Notes: a model not told the origin generated them from the sequence alone. 64,000 nucleotides of DNA from SMWN01 sp965221455 (GCA_965221455.1 OZ244890.1:1984001-2048000); one strand, 5' to 3'. Shown: positions 41,405 through 50,970, numbered from the stretch's first letter. Numbers and translations: made by a program.

Positions 41405-42532
41405 TTAGCGGAGTAGAGTATCTAGAATTTTTTCATACACTTCAGAAAGCACATCGAGATCGGCAACGCTAACGCACTCATTTGCTTTGTGGATAGTTTC
41501 GTTAATCGGTCCAAGTTCGACAACTTCTGCCCCGGTCGGTGCAATAAACCGGCCGTCAGATGTGCCGCCAGCGGTGGATAATTCGGTTTTGTAACCACAG
41601 ACGTCTTTGACGGCGCCTTTGACGGCGTCGATTAAACGGCCTGTGGTGGTCAGGAAAGGACAGCCGGAGAGTTTCCAGCTTATTTCATAATTGAGATCAT
41701 GTTTGTCGAGAATAGCTTCCGTTTGCATTCTTAATTCTTGTTCCATGATCCCGGTACAGAAACGATAGTTGAACATTACCCGGGCTTCTCCCGGGATCAC
41801 ATTATCGGCACCTGTTCCGGCGTGAATATTTGATATCTGAAAAGATGTGGGCGGGTAAAATTCATTGCCCTCATCCCATACTTTGTCACAAAGTTCATGC
41901 AGGGCCGGACCCAGTTTATGTACAGGATTATCAGCCAGATGCGGGTAGGCGACATGACCTTGAACCCCGCGGACCAGCAATGTTGCGCCAAGCGAACCCC
42001 GTCGACCATTTTTCACGACATCACCCACTTTATCTTTACTGGAGGGTTCCCCGACAAGGCACCATTTTATTTTAATATTATTTTCTTCCAGATAATCAAC
42101 CACCTTACGCGTGCCGTTGATAGCAGGACCTTCTTCATCACTGGTGATCAGCAAGGCCATGGTACCGACATGATCGGGATCCCTGGCCATGAATCTTTCA
42201 ACAGCGGTTACAAATGCAGCGATGCCGGTTTTCATATCGGCGGCACCGCGACCATAAAGTATCCCGTTTCTTATTTCAGGAATAAACGGATCCGAATTCC
42301 ACTGATCCAGGGGGCCTGTCGGAACGACATCCGTATGACCTGTGAAAGTAAATACAGGATCACCCTGTCCATGTGTGATCCAGAGATTATCAACATCCTC
42401 AAATCGTAGATGTGTTGCTTTGAAACCAAGTACTTCCAGTCTTTCAGCCAACATGGCTTGACATCCATCATCTTCAGGCGTCAGAGAACGTCGGCTGATC
42501 AAGTTTTCACTTAGTGCTATCGTGTCACTCAT
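41405..42532 (-). CDS. dapE: succinyl-diaminopimelate desuccinylase
   Basis: Zinc aminopeptidase-fold enzyme of lysine/diaminopimelate synthesis, removing succinate from N-succinyl-LL-DAP. It is 375 residues. Metal and active-site motifs: FTGHTDVVPTGP (about 62-73), GRGAADMKTGIAAF (about 94-107), LLITSDEEGPAINGT (about 124-138), and GGTSDGRFIAPTGAEVVELG (about 318-337). It follows the broken restriction gene by 3 nt and precedes fumarase. All look intact. Confidence 0.97.
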   Translation of the reverse strand: MSDTIALSENLISRRSLTPEDDGCQAMLAERLEVLGFKATHLRFEDVDNLWITHGQGDPVFTFTGHTDVVPTGPLDQWNSDPFIPEIRNGILYGRGAADMKTGIAAFVTAVERFMARDPDHVGTMALLITSDEEGPAINGTRKVVDYLEENNIKIKWCLVGEPSSKDKVGDVVKNGRRGSLGATLLVRGVQGHVAYPHLADNPVHKLGPALHELCDKVWDEGNEFYPPTSFQISNIHAGTGADNVIPGEARVMFNYRFCTGIMEQELRMQTEAILDKHDLNYEISWKLSGCPFLTTTGRLIDAVKGAVKDVCGYKTELSTAGGTSDGRFIAPTGAEVVELGPINETIHKANECVSVADLDVLSEVYEKILDTLLR

Positions 42533-42535
42533 AAT

Positions 42536-43026
42536 TTATTCGAATTTATTATTACACCAGGCCAGGAATGCAGTTGAATTCATTATCAAGATATTTTTAT
42601 CTTGTTTTTCTTCAGGAATATACTTTCTTTGTGCGGCAATATCTTTGAGCCATATAATTGCGCTATCTCTAAATCCATTATCCATTGATAAGAATAATAA
42701 CTTCATTTCCAGGAACTGTTTCAATGGTACTTGAATACACATGAGGTAACTTCTTATCAACACTGCCGGCGGCTTGTTGCCATTTACATTCTATCCTGAT
42801 TTCCAGATCATATTTTTGAGATTTCAGTAAAAATTCTGTAAACCCTCTACCTTCATAAAGCATGGTATAAGGTACATTCCTGAGAAGTAATTCTCCACTA
42901 TATTCAGCAGGTTTCCTTGTATAGCCAGAATATTTTATATCTGTAAATCCATGGGCAGATAATGTGCCGGCTCCCCATCTGTTATAATACATTTCCAGTT
43001 TTATTTGCCTGGCCTCCTTGTGTCAT
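42536..43026 (-). pseudogene. PD-(D/E)XK restriction endonuclease, broken by at least two lesions
   Basis: The start MTQGGQANKTGNVL (ATG 43026) lies 9 nt after the dam stop and then hits TAA at 42984-42982. The frame resumes with GAGTLSAHGFTDIKYSGYT, then FTEFLLKSQKYDLEIRIECK and WQQAAGSVDKKLPHVY, a PD-(D/E)XK core (D..IECK) typical of small type II enzymes paired with adenine methylases. VIILING is followed by a stop at 42680-42678; dropping one base there rejoins NGFRDSAIIWLKDIA and the natural end AWCNNKFE. So there is a 5' nonsense/frameshift and a 3' one-base insertion. Confidence 0.8.
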
Positions 43027-43035
43027 GGTGTTACC

Positions 43036-43875
43036 TCACGTTTTGATAGATGGTAAATACAAGGCCAGAAGCTCTTTAGCACGTTCTCGTTTAAGTCCGT
43101 TGCAACTAATCGTTCTACGCACATTGATATGGTATATATGTGTTGCGTCGCTATATATCCTTTTAGTTATATTATTTGAATGATTTGATAGTAATACAGC
43201 AACCCCTGAGTCTGATGCTTTTTTAGCGGCATTGGCCAATCGACGTTGCTCATCCATGTCGAACCCGCTTGCGTTATAGCTTGTAAAACAAGAGGTGTTG
43301 TTTCTGGGGACATAGGGTGGATCACAGTAGATTACATCTCCCGGAGACGCTTTTCTGATAATTGCTTCAAAATCTTTACATGTAATTGAAGCTTTCCTGC
43401 TTTTTTTTTCAAAAAGGAGCAATTCTTTTTCAGGGAAATATGGTTTTTTGTATCTGCCAAATGGAACGTTCAGTTTTCCGGAGGCGTTATATCGGCATAA
43501 ACCGTTGTAACCGTGTTTATTTATATATAAAAAAAAAGCGGATTTCAGGACTTGATTACCGGTTGAATTAAATCGTTCTCTTATTTTGTAGAATTCATTG
43601 GCATCGTTATATTTCGGGTTGAAATATTTACGGCAATAATTGATGAATTTAATTCCATCGCTTTTCAGTAATTTGTAGAAACAGATGAGATCTTTATTGC
43701 TATCGTTGAGTGTATAGCGTTTGTATTCAGTATTTAAAAATACAACACTCGCACCTGCAAATGGTTCTATCAGACGATTTCCGGCAGGGAGTCTTCTCTT
43801 GATTTCATCCAGTATTTGATATTTTCCACCGGCCCATTTAAGCGGAGGTCGATTTTTGCCAGGCATTTCCTGCAT
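43036..43875 (-). CDS. dam: Dam-family DNA adenine methyltransferase
   Basis: A 279-residue D12-class N6-adenine methyltransferase. Motifs: PPLKWAGGKYQIL (about 11-23), RLIEPFAGASVVF (motif I, about 34-46), GDVIYCDPPYVPR (motif IV DPPY, about 179-191), and the Dam-like C-terminus RRTISCNGLKRERAKELLALY. Target GATC is likely by family resemblance but not proven. Intact, and paired with the broken nuclease just downstream, so it is either a relic of a restriction system or retained for a regulatory role. It is inserted between bolA and dapE. Confidence 0.92.
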   Translation of the reverse strand: MQEMPGKNRPPLKWAGGKYQILDEIKRRLPAGNRLIEPFAGASVVFLNTEYKRYTLNDSNKDLICFYKLLKSDGIKFINYCRKYFNPKYNDANEFYKIRERFNSTGNQVLKSAFFLYINKHGYNGLCRYNASGKLNVPFGRYKKPYFPEKELLLFEKKSRKASITCKDFEAIIRKASPGDVIYCDPPYVPRNNTSCFTSYNASGFDMDEQRRLANAAKKASDSGVAVLLSNHSNNITKRIYSDATHIYHINVRRTISCNGLKRERAKELLALYLPSIKT

Positions 43876-43887
43876 GAGCAGTTACAT

Positions 43888-44154
43888 TTACTTTTCTACT
43901 TGAGACCGGGCATTAATGCTCAGGGCGTGGATTTCTGATGGCATTAAGTTGCCCACAGCCAGATAAACCATGCGGTGTCGTTGCAGTGCAGATTGACCTG
44001 CAAACTTATCTGAGACGATAGTGATATTAAAATGTCCTGCACCGCCGCTAGCGCCTGCATGGCCGACATGCAGGTGTGATTCGTCAATAATATCGAGATG
44101 TGTGGGAGACAGATCACGTTCCAGTCGTGTTTTTATTTCAGTGATGCGATCCAT
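43888..44154 (-). CDS. bolA: BolA family protein
   Basis: An 88-residue BolA-like protein, a class that partners monothiol glutaredoxins in iron-sulfur trafficking and, in E. coli, affects morphology under stress. Visible are ESHLHVGHAGASGGAGHFNI, VSDKFAGQSALQRHRMVY and the C-terminal EIHALSINARS with the conserved His. It follows yciI by about 30 nt; the yciB-yciI-bolA order is common in gammaproteobacteria. Confidence 0.93.
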   Translation of the reverse strand: MDRITEIKTRLERDLSPTHLDIIDESHLHVGHAGASGGAGHFNITIVSDKFAGQSALQRHRMVYLAVGNLMPSEIHALSINARSQVEK

Positions 44155-44183
44155 TTAAAAATCAATCTTGAGAATTGTTTATT

Positions 44184-44480
44184 TCAGAAAATTTTTTTGA
44201 AGGGCTTCACAGTGACTTTCTCGTAAGCACCCGCAGTGACATAAGGATCGGTGTCAGCCCACACCTGTGCGGACTCAAGAGAATTAAACTCTGCGATAAT
44301 CAAACTTCCGGTAAATCCGGCTGGACCCGGATCTTCACTATCGATCGAGGGGTGCGGCCCGGCGATCAGTAGTCGACCCTCATTTTGCAGCGTCTGCAGC
44401 CTGGCGACATGATCAGCACGCACACTCATCCTTTTTTCCAGACTATCTTCAACGTCCTGACTGATAATTGCGTAAAACAT
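44184..44480 (-). CDS. yciI: YciI-like protein
   Basis: A 98-residue ferredoxin-like-fold protein of the YciI family. Signature: MFYAIISQDVEDSLEKR, RADHVARLQTLQNEGRLLIA with the conserved His (about 24) and the later DPYVTAGAYEKVTVKPF. The biochemical role is unsettled in the family. It overlaps no gene but lies only 3 nt from yciB, so it is clearly in the same operon. Confidence 0.93.
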   Translation of the reverse strand: MFYAIISQDVEDSLEKRMSVRADHVARLQTLQNEGRLLIAGPHPSIDSEDPGPAGFTGSLIIAEFNSLESAQVWADTDPYVTAGAYEKVTVKPFKKIF

Positions 44481-44483
44481 TGA

Positions 44484-45092
44484 TTAATTTTTCTGGTCCA
44501 TGTTATCCGGTTTATCATCATCGCCTTGCAGCATATCGTCGGGAATATTTCCATGTCGGAATATATAAAACATTGCGCCACCCATAAATATGACATTCAA
44601 AATGGTGATACCAAACACCTTGAAATCAACCCAAATCGCCCTGTCAAAATTGTAAGCAACGTAAATATTGGCAATTCCCAGAAGGGAAAAGAAAAGCACC
44701 AGACTGATATTCAATCTAAACCAGATTGCGTCGGGCGCTGAGATTCTCTCATCTGAATATTGAATCATTCGTTGAAATACATTTTTTTTACCGATGTATT
44801 GGCTACCGAGTGCCAAGAGTGCAAAAATCCATAATACGACCGTTGGTTTCCATTGGATAAACCTTTCATCATGTAATAGTAAAGTCGCGGTTCCGAATAA
44901 CAATACAACCCCAAGTGTAACAAGATGCATCGTTTCAAAGCGCTTATACATTAACCGGTAAATGGCTATCTGCAGGAAACTGGCCGCCATCAGTACGGCT
45001 GTGGCGGTATATATTCCTGTTGCAGAGTCACTGCCCAGTTTGAAGGCGACAAAGAACGCCAGAACTGGAAAAAAGTCGAACAAAAATTTCAT
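44484..45092 (-). CDS. yciB: septation protein A / inner membrane-spanning protein YciB
   Basis: A 202-residue integral membrane protein with five or six hydrophobic segments. The start MKFLFDFFPVLAFFVAFKL is the family signature, as is LTLGVVLLFGTATLLLHDE in slightly altered form and the FKVFGITILNVIFM segment. YciB (IspZ) is involved in envelope integrity and septation in several species. First gene of the minus-strand yciB-yciI-bolA-dam-dapE-fum run; it is divergent from yciO, with about 90 bp between. Confidence 0.94.
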   Translation of the reverse strand: MKFLFDFFPVLAFFVAFKLGSDSATGIYTATAVLMAASFLQIAIYRLMYKRFETMHLVTLGVVLLFGTATLLLHDERFIQWKPTVVLWIFALLALGSQYIGKKNVFQRMIQYSDERISAPDAIWFRLNISLVLFFSLLGIANIYVAYNFDRAIWVDFKVFGITILNVIFMGGAMFYIFRHGNIPDDMLQGDDDKPDNMDQKN

Positions 45093-45181
45093 GCAGGTAA
45101 TATACGCCTCTTTAAATTATGTTGGTTCTGCAATCATATCGAAAAGCGTTAGCTCGGACCATTCATGAACAAGACTATTCT

Positions 45182-45805
45182 ATGACACAGTTTTTTGAAA
45201 TTCATCCTGTAAACCCGCAGAAGCGACTGATTCTGTCTGCAGCGGCTATTGTGCGCAAAGGCGGTGTAGTTGTCTATCCGACGGATTCCTGTTACGCATT
45301 GGGATGCCATATCGGCGATAAAACCGCGTTGGAAAGAATTCAAAGAATCAGGAAGCTGGATAAAAAACATGATTTAACCCTGTTGTGTCGGGATCTTTCC
45401 GAGATAAGTACCTATGCCAAAGTTCACAATGCATCTTTTCGTTTAATGAAGTCGGTGACACCAGGACCCTATACTTTTTTGTTAGCGGCAACGCGAGATG
45501 TGCCCAATCAATTACAGCACCCCAAGCGTAAGACTGTAGGCGTACGTATTCCTGACAAGCGGATTGTGCTGGATCTGTTGGAAGAACTGGGTGAGCCGAT
45601 GCTCAGTACCAGTATGATATTGCCGGGAAATGAAATGCCAATGATTGATCCTGTTGAAATCGCGGATGTACTACATGGACAAATTGATCTCGTCATTGAT
45701 GGGGGGGCGTGTGGATTAGACGCCACCACGGTCGTCGACCTGGCAGATGGTCAGGCGGTGATTGTTCGTGAAGGCATGGGTGATGTTTCTGCCATGGGCA
45801 TATAG
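45182..45805 (+). CDS. yciO: YciO (Sua5/TsaC-related)
   Basis: A 207-residue protein of the Sua5/YrdC/YciO family, related to threonylcarbamoyl-AMP synthase. The start MTQFFEIHPVNPQKR is close to E. coli YciO. Further motifs: GGVVVYPTDSCYALGC (about 28-43), a TPGPYTFLL element, KRKTVGVRIP, and LSTSMILPG. YciO is distinct from TsaC and its physiological role is less clear. The frame is open upstream to 45119, but the family start is at 45182. It overlaps no gene; trpS follows 43 nt later. Confidence 0.93.
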   Translation: MTQFFEIHPVNPQKRLILSAAAIVRKGGVVVYPTDSCYALGCHIGDKTALERIQRIRKLDKKHDLTLLCRDLSEISTYAKVHNASFRLMKSVTPGPYTFLLAATRDVPNQLQHPKRKTVGVRIPDKRIVLDLLEELGEPMLSTSMILPGNEMPMIDPVEIADVLHGQIDLVIDGGACGLDATTVVDLADGQAVIVREGMGDVSAMGI

Positions 45806-45848
45806 ATGTATACTGAGGGTCGGAATATTAATCGTTGAGGATGTTTAT

Positions 45849-47060
45849 TTGAGCAGTACCGCCAATCAGAGAGTTCTGTCAGGCATGAGACCGACAGGGC
45901 AACTACATCTCGGTCATTACCATGGTGTACTCAAAAACTGGTTAGGTTTACAGAACGAGTATGAATGTTTTTTCTTTGTCGCGGATTGGCATGCATTAAC
46001 CACAGAATATGAAGATCCTCATGTAATTTCAGAAAATGTCTGGGATATGGTGATCGATTGGTTAGCCGCCGGGGTCGATCCGGGTGCCGCCAAGATTTTT
46101 ATTCAGTCTCATGTGCCCGAACATGCTGAATTACATCTCCTGCTATCTATGTGTACACCGTTGAGTTGGCTCGAAAGGGTGCCGAGCTATAAGGATCAGC
46201 GGGAGAAGCTCAGCAATAAAGATCTGACCACGTATGGTTTTCTGGGTTATCCCCTGTTACAGACCGCCGATATATTGATTTACAAGGCAGGGCATGTTCC
46301 GGTGGGCGATGATCAGGTCGCCCATGTAGAATTATCCCGTGAAGTCGCCCGTCGGTTTAACTTTCTTTATGGTCGTGAGGCGAAATTTGAGGATAAGGCG
46401 GAAGCCGCCGCCAAAAAGATGGGTAAGAAGAATAATCGTCTTTATCATGATTTAAGGAAACAGTATCAGGAACGAGGAGATGAGCAGGCACTTGAAAAGG
46501 CACACGCCCTGATTGAGAGACAACAGAATATCAGCATTGGAGACCGGGAACGTCTAATCGGTTATCTGGAAGGGGGGGGTAAGGTCATATTGCCGGAGCC
46601 GCAGGCACTACTAACACCCACATCAAAGTTTATCGGTCTGGATGGGAAAAAAATGTCCAAATCCTATAGTAATAGCATCACATTGCGAGAAAGCCCTGCC
46701 AGTGTGGAAGAGAAAATTAAAACCATGCCGACCGATACTAATCGTGTACGTCGTGATGATCCGGGTGAACCAGAGAAATGTCATGTTTGGAATTTGCACG
46801 AAGTTTACTCCAATAATGAGGTGAAAGACTGGGTGCAGACCGGGTGTCGAACCGCCGGGATTGGTTGTCTGGACTGTAAGGAACCTTTGATAGATTCTAT
46901 CTTGAAAGAGCAGTCACCTATTCGCGAAAGGGCAAAGGAATTTCAGGAAGATCTCGAAACGGTGCGTGGTATTATTAGCGAAGGCAGCGATGCCGCACGT
47001 GAAGTCGCACGTGAAACTATCAGTGAAGTGAAACAAGCCATGGGTCTTGAGCATAGATAG
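45849..47060 (+). CDS. trpS: tryptophan--tRNA ligase
   Basis: Class Ic synthetase of about 403 residues. Motifs: SGMRPTGQLHLGHYHG (HIGH-like) and LDGKKMSKSYSN (KMSKS). The insert at about 180-250, rich in charged residues (AAAKKMGKKNNRLYHDLRKQ), is seen in the longer Pseudomonas-type TrpS. The start is probably TTG at 45849 (LSSTANQRV), with GAGG at 45837-45840 as SD; the frame is open upstream over the end of yciO without a better start. It precedes scpA. Confidence 0.95.
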   Translation: MSSTANQRVLSGMRPTGQLHLGHYHGVLKNWLGLQNEYECFFFVADWHALTTEYEDPHVISENVWDMVIDWLAAGVDPGAAKIFIQSHVPEHAELHLLLSMCTPLSWLERVPSYKDQREKLSNKDLTTYGFLGYPLLQTADILIYKAGHVPVGDDQVAHVELSREVARRFNFLYGREAKFEDKAEAAAKKMGKKNNRLYHDLRKQYQERGDEQALEKAHALIERQQNISIGDRERLIGYLEGGGKVILPEPQALLTPTSKFIGLDGKKMSKSYSNSITLRESPASVEEKIKTMPTDTNRVRRDDPGEPEKCHVWNLHEVYSNNEVKDWVQTGCRTAGIGCLDCKEPLIDSILKEQSPIRERAKEFQEDLETVRGIISEGSDAAREVARETISEVKQAMGLEHR

Positions 47061-47076
47061 AATATTATTGTTAAAT

Positions 47077-47910
47077 ATGTCGGATAATCCATCACCAGAA
47101 AATCAGGCTCAAAAAGATCAGGCGGTAGGTAACCAAAAAGAGAGGCCCTTTGCCGTAGTTCATGGTGAGCCCTTATCTGAAGTTCCTACAGATTTGTATA
47201 TTCCCCCGGAGGCATTGAAAGTCTTTCTTGAGGCATTTGAGGGGCCATTGGACTTTTTGCTCTATCTTATCAGGCGGCAAAATCTGGATATCGTGAATAT
47301 CCCGATTGCTCAGATCACAGAGCAATACATGCATTACATTGATTTGATGGAGAATTTACAGCTCGATCTAGCTGGTGAATATCTGGTAATGGCAGCTATG
47401 TTGGCCGAGATTAAATCGAGAATGTTATTGCCCAGCCCCGTGGATGACAATGAGGATGAGGACGATCCGCGTGCTGAGTTGGTCAGGCGGTTACAAGAAT
47501 ATGAAAGATACAAACGGGCCGCAGAAGATATAGACGCGCTGCCTCGATATGAACGCGAAATTTTCGGGGCTATTGCGGAATTTCCAGATCGAAAATCTAC
47601 TCAGCAGCAGCCAGACGTTTCCATGGACGCTTTACTTCGGGTATTTGCCGAAGTACTAGCCAGAGCTGATATGTACACACATCACCGGATACAACGTGAA
47701 GTATTGTCCGTGCGCGAACGTATGACCATAGTACTGGATAAAATCACTGCTGAGGATTTTATTGATTTTAAGGAACTATTTGGCGCGGAAGAAGGTCGAG
47801 GTGGTGTGATTGTCGCCTTACTGGCAATTCTGGAATTACTAAAAAGTTCGCTGATAGAAATGGTGCAAAACGAAATAAACGGTCCAATCTATATCAAGGC
47901 TGCATCATAA
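47077..47910 (+). CDS. scpA: segregation and condensation protein A
   Basis: Kleisin subunit bridging the SMC heads in bacterial condensin, 277 residues. The N-terminal kleisin domain has FEGPLDFLLYLIRRQNLDIVN (about 63-83) and YLVMAAMLAEIKSRMLLP. The C-terminal winged helix ends EMVQNEINGPIYIKAAS. A poorly conserved leader (1-50) precedes the domain. ATG 47077 is chosen; a TTG upstream is in frame within trpS. It forms an operon with scpB 19 nt later. Confidence 0.96.
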   Translation: MSDNPSPENQAQKDQAVGNQKERPFAVVHGEPLSEVPTDLYIPPEALKVFLEAFEGPLDFLLYLIRRQNLDIVNIPIAQITEQYMHYIDLMENLQLDLAGEYLVMAAMLAEIKSRMLLPSPVDDNEDEDDPRAELVRRLQEYERYKRAAEDIDALPRYEREIFGAIAEFPDRKSTQQQPDVSMDALLRVFAEVLARADMYTHHRIQREVLSVRERMTIVLDKITAEDFIDFKELFGAEEGRGGVIVALLAILELLKSSLIEMVQNEINGPIYIKAAS

Positions 47911-47929
47911 AGGATTAGGTTCTACCGGA

Positions 47930-48694
47930 GTGGGAGCCAAGAAAATAGTGGATCAACAAAAGTTAAAAAATATTGTTGAAGCGGCACTGATGGTGTCCGA
48001 GAAACCGGTCAGTCTGACTCAGTTATCAGCCATTTTTGAAAATGAGTCCGATATCCCTGAAAAAGCGGATATTAGAGCAGCCATCGAGCAAGTCGCCCAA
48101 GACTATAAGGGGCGTGGTATAGAAGTCAATGAGGTTGCCAGCGGTTTTCGTATACAGGTCAATAGTGATTATGCCGACTGGATTAATCGTTTGTTTGATG
48201 ATCGACCTCCGAGGTATTCCAGAGCTTTACTGGAAACACTGGCCATTATCGCTTACCGTCAACCCATAACGCGTGCCGAGATTGAAGAGATTAGAGGTGT
48301 GAGTGTCAGTTCTAATATTATCAGGACATTACAGGAGCGTAACTGGATCCGTGTCGTCGGGCAGAGGGATATCCCGGGTAGACCCGAATTATTAGCCACA
48401 ACGAAGGAGTTTCTGGATTATTTCAATCTGAGAAAACTTTCAGAGTTACCATCACTCTCCGAGATAAAGGATTTTGATCAAATCAATCCTGATCTATTCG
48501 AGGAACTTGAAAAAGAAGCTAAGGTACAAGTAAATAAAGCCGCCGCAGATAGATTTGAATCGAGCAAACCGGAATCCAGCATTGAACAAGTTGCGATTGA
48601 TGACAGTGAGAATATTCCTGAACCCGGGGCGGATAATGCAAAAGACACTCGCGATGTTATCAGCGACGAAGATAATGTAGTTCCCTTTGGTTGA
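47930..48694 (+). CDS. scpB: segregation and condensation protein B
   Basis: ScpB dimer partner of ScpA in the SMC complex, 254 residues. The two winged helices cover about 8-175: LKNIVEAALMVSEKPVSL, then LLETLAIIAYRQPITRAEIE and the EIRGVSVSSNIIRTLQERNW block, and PGRPELLATTKEFLDYF. The C-terminal tail (about 185-254) is acidic and variable. The start is GTG at 47930. It is followed by rluB, the standard order. Confidence 0.96.
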   Translation: MGAKKIVDQQKLKNIVEAALMVSEKPVSLTQLSAIFENESDIPEKADIRAAIEQVAQDYKGRGIEVNEVASGFRIQVNSDYADWINRLFDDRPPRYSRALLETLAIIAYRQPITRAEIEEIRGVSVSSNIIRTLQERNWIRVVGQRDIPGRPELLATTKEFLDYFNLRKLSELPSLSEIKDFDQINPDLFEELEKEAKVQVNKAAADRFESSKPESSIEQVAIDDSENIPEPGADNAKDTRDVISDEDNVVPFG

Positions 48695-48758
48695 TTGTTT
48701 TTAGCTTATGTTTAAAAGGTTTTAAGCATTATTAACGTTCGGCTCGTTGTCGCTACTC

Positions 48759-49598
48759 ATGTCTGAAAAAAGAATACCTGAACGTATTCAAAAGGTTTTG
48801 GCGCGTGCGGGTCTGGGTTCACGACGTGAAGTGGAATCATGGATCAGGCAGGGACGCATCACAGTCGATGGTAAGCCCGCCAGGTTGGGCGATTCAATTG
48901 CCACTGGAGATCGCGTTCAGCTAGATAACAAACAAATTAAATTACCTGAAAAAACGGACATAAAAACCAGAGTCATTGCCTATCACAAACCTGCAGGAGA
49001 AATTTGTACCCGGAAAGATGTCGAAGGCAGACCAACCGTATTCTCAAAATTACCTCGTTTGAAAGGTTCACGATGGATTGGCGTCGGACGGCTGGATATT
49101 AATACTTACGGATTATTGCTTTTTACCAACAATGGCGATCTTGCAAATCGTCTAATGCATCCGTCATCAGGTATAGACCGCGAGTATGCAGTTCGTGTGT
49201 TGGGTCAAGTTGTTCAAGAGGTGCTTGATAAATTGCAATCAGGTGTGGAGCTGGAGGACGGTCCAGCACATTTCTCGGATATAGTTGATTCCGGCGGAGA
49301 TGGTGCCAATCACTGGTATCACGTCACCCTCATGGAAGGACGTAATCATGAAGTGAAACGTCTTTGGGAATCACAAGGGATTACCGTGAGTCGTTTGATT
49401 CGTGTCCGTTTCGGCCCGGTTGTGTTAACTCGCAGCTCACGAGTTGGCACTATCAGGGAACTTGATGGTAGAGAAATTAGCGAACTGTATGAGTGGCTTG
49501 ATGTAAAACTCAAGACTACATCTGTGTTGCGGCACAAGAGAGTGAAGAAACCCGGCGCCGGGAAAAATCGTTCGGTGGAATATCTACATGAAGATTAA
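48759..49598 (+). CDS. rluB: 23S rRNA pseudouridine(2605) synthase
   Basis: Makes pseudouridine at 23S position 2605 (E. coli numbering). It has an N-terminal S4 domain (ERIQKVLARAGLGSRREVE, about 5-23), the catalytic GRLDINTYGLLLFTNNG (about 108-124, Asp in GRLD), and EGRNHEVKRLWES. At 279 residues it is close to family length with a basic C-terminal tail. Usual partner of scpAB. Confidence 0.93.
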   Translation: MSEKRIPERIQKVLARAGLGSRREVESWIRQGRITVDGKPARLGDSIATGDRVQLDNKQIKLPEKTDIKTRVIAYHKPAGEICTRKDVEGRPTVFSKLPRLKGSRWIGVGRLDINTYGLLLFTNNGDLANRLMHPSSGIDREYAVRVLGQVVQEVLDKLQSGVELEDGPAHFSDIVDSGGDGANHWYHVTLMEGRNHEVKRLWESQGITVSRLIRVRFGPVVLTRSSRVGTIRELDGREISELYEWLDVKLKTTSVLRHKRVKKPGAGKNRSVEYLHED

Positions 49599-50195
49599 GT
49601 AGGCATCCAGTAATAAAATGGAGATGTTGCATCATTATTTTCAGAAATATTCACTTTAATTAAGTGATTATTATGTATTTTTTTCTAAAAAAGATTATCG
49701 TTGAAAAAGACACCTTTCCCATACCAACCATAAGTTATTCCTGCAATCCAATGCCTGTAGGTGATAGAAGATGCTGTTTATGAACAAATACTCTATGTCG
49801 GACTGCATCGTGGTGCAAAAAAATATCTTGCTCAAATAAAAATTGCGTCCTGAATAGTGAACATTCCCTTATTTTTTTACATAACTATTTCGGTAAAAAT
49901 ACAAAATTATTCACATACATTCATTGTTTCGATTTTTGGGAGCCTTGGTGTTCAGGCTATGGAATCGAATGACGTAAATGAAGGCTAATTGCTATTGCGT
50001 GGAAAGTTATGTCCGGTAATCGCAGGCTTCAACCTCTTCCACCAATTTTTCAATAGAGACCCTGACATGTCCTTCCGCAAGTTCAATACCTGTGTTCAGT
50101 AAGCGATTCCAAGATTGCGTTAGGTCAGCGATTACTCCAGAAGAGTATACTCAGACCGTCAAATATATTAACATTCCCGACCTCTCAGGCAGGGT
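49599..50195. other. ~600-bp gene-free region between rluB and tpiA
   Basis: AT-rich and mostly structureless. A 47-codon open stretch on the minus strand (50150-50007; TQSWNRLLNTGIELAEGHVR ... VEEVEACDYRT) reads protein-like but has no start, so it may be the tail of a lost gene. Probably also holds the tpiA promoter; nothing definite seen. Confidence 0.4.
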
Positions 50196-50966
50196 ATGAA
50201 AATGACGCAACGTACACCGTTAGTGGCGGCGAACTGGAAAATGAATGGATCGTTGGCCACCATTCGTCCGTTATTGAAAAGTGTCATTAGTGGTCTGAAG
50301 TCGGGATGTGATGCTGAAATCGCATTCTGCCCAACATATGTGTATTTGGCGGAATTGGCGGAGATATTTAATAATACAGGGATCGGCTTGGGCGCACAGG
50401 ATATTTCGCATTTTAAAGCAGGGGCTTACACCGGAGAGGTTGCAGCGGAGATGCTGAAAGATTTTTCATGTAAGTACGCCATCGTTGGGCATTCTGAGCG
50501 TCGAATGCTCTATCATGAGACGGAAACGCTGGTGGCAGAGAAGTTTGTACGAGCACAAGAAGCAGGGTTGGTTCCCATACTTTGCATCGGAGAGCAGTTA
50601 GCGGACAGGGAGTCTGCAGACACAGAAGCAGTGATTGAAAGACAATTGGATGTTGTCATAAAAACAGCCGGGATTACTTCATTTAGTGATGCCGTGATTG
50701 CCTATGAACCGGTTTGGGCGATTGGCACAGGTGAGACAGCGACACCCGAACAAGCGCAAGAAATACATGCATTTGTGAGGTCGTTGTTGGCTCGGCATGA
50801 TGATGTGGTAGCCGACAAAGTTAGAATACTTTATGGGGGCAGTGTTAAAGCTACTAACGCAATTGAAATTTTTAACATGGTCGATGTTGATGGTGGTTTA
50901 ATCGGGGGGGCTTCTCTGGATACCGAGCAATTCCTCAGCATATGCCATGCAGCCAAAAGGTCTTGA
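50196..50966 (+). CDS. tpiA: triosephosphate isomerase
   Basis: Interconverts DHAP and GAP in glycolysis/gluconeogenesis. It is 256 residues. Active-site motifs: AANWKMNG (Lys about 15), the AIVGHSERR histidine (about 99), and AYEPVWAIGTGETATP (Glu about 174, and loop 6). C-terminal LYGGSVKATNA and DGGLIGGASL bind phosphate. An AGGCAGGGT purine stretch precedes the ATG. Followed 4 nt later by secG, standard for gammaproteobacteria. Confidence 0.97.
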   Translation: MKMTQRTPLVAANWKMNGSLATIRPLLKSVISGLKSGCDAEIAFCPTYVYLAELAEIFNNTGIGLGAQDISHFKAGAYTGEVAAEMLKDFSCKYAIVGHSERRMLYHETETLVAEKFVRAQEAGLVPILCIGEQLADRESADTEAVIERQLDVVIKTAGITSFSDAVIAYEPVWAIGTGETATPEQAQEIHAFVRSLLARHDDVVADKVRILYGGSVKATNAIEIFNMVDVDGGLIGGASLDTEQFLSICHAAKRS

Positions 50967-50970
50967 ATTG

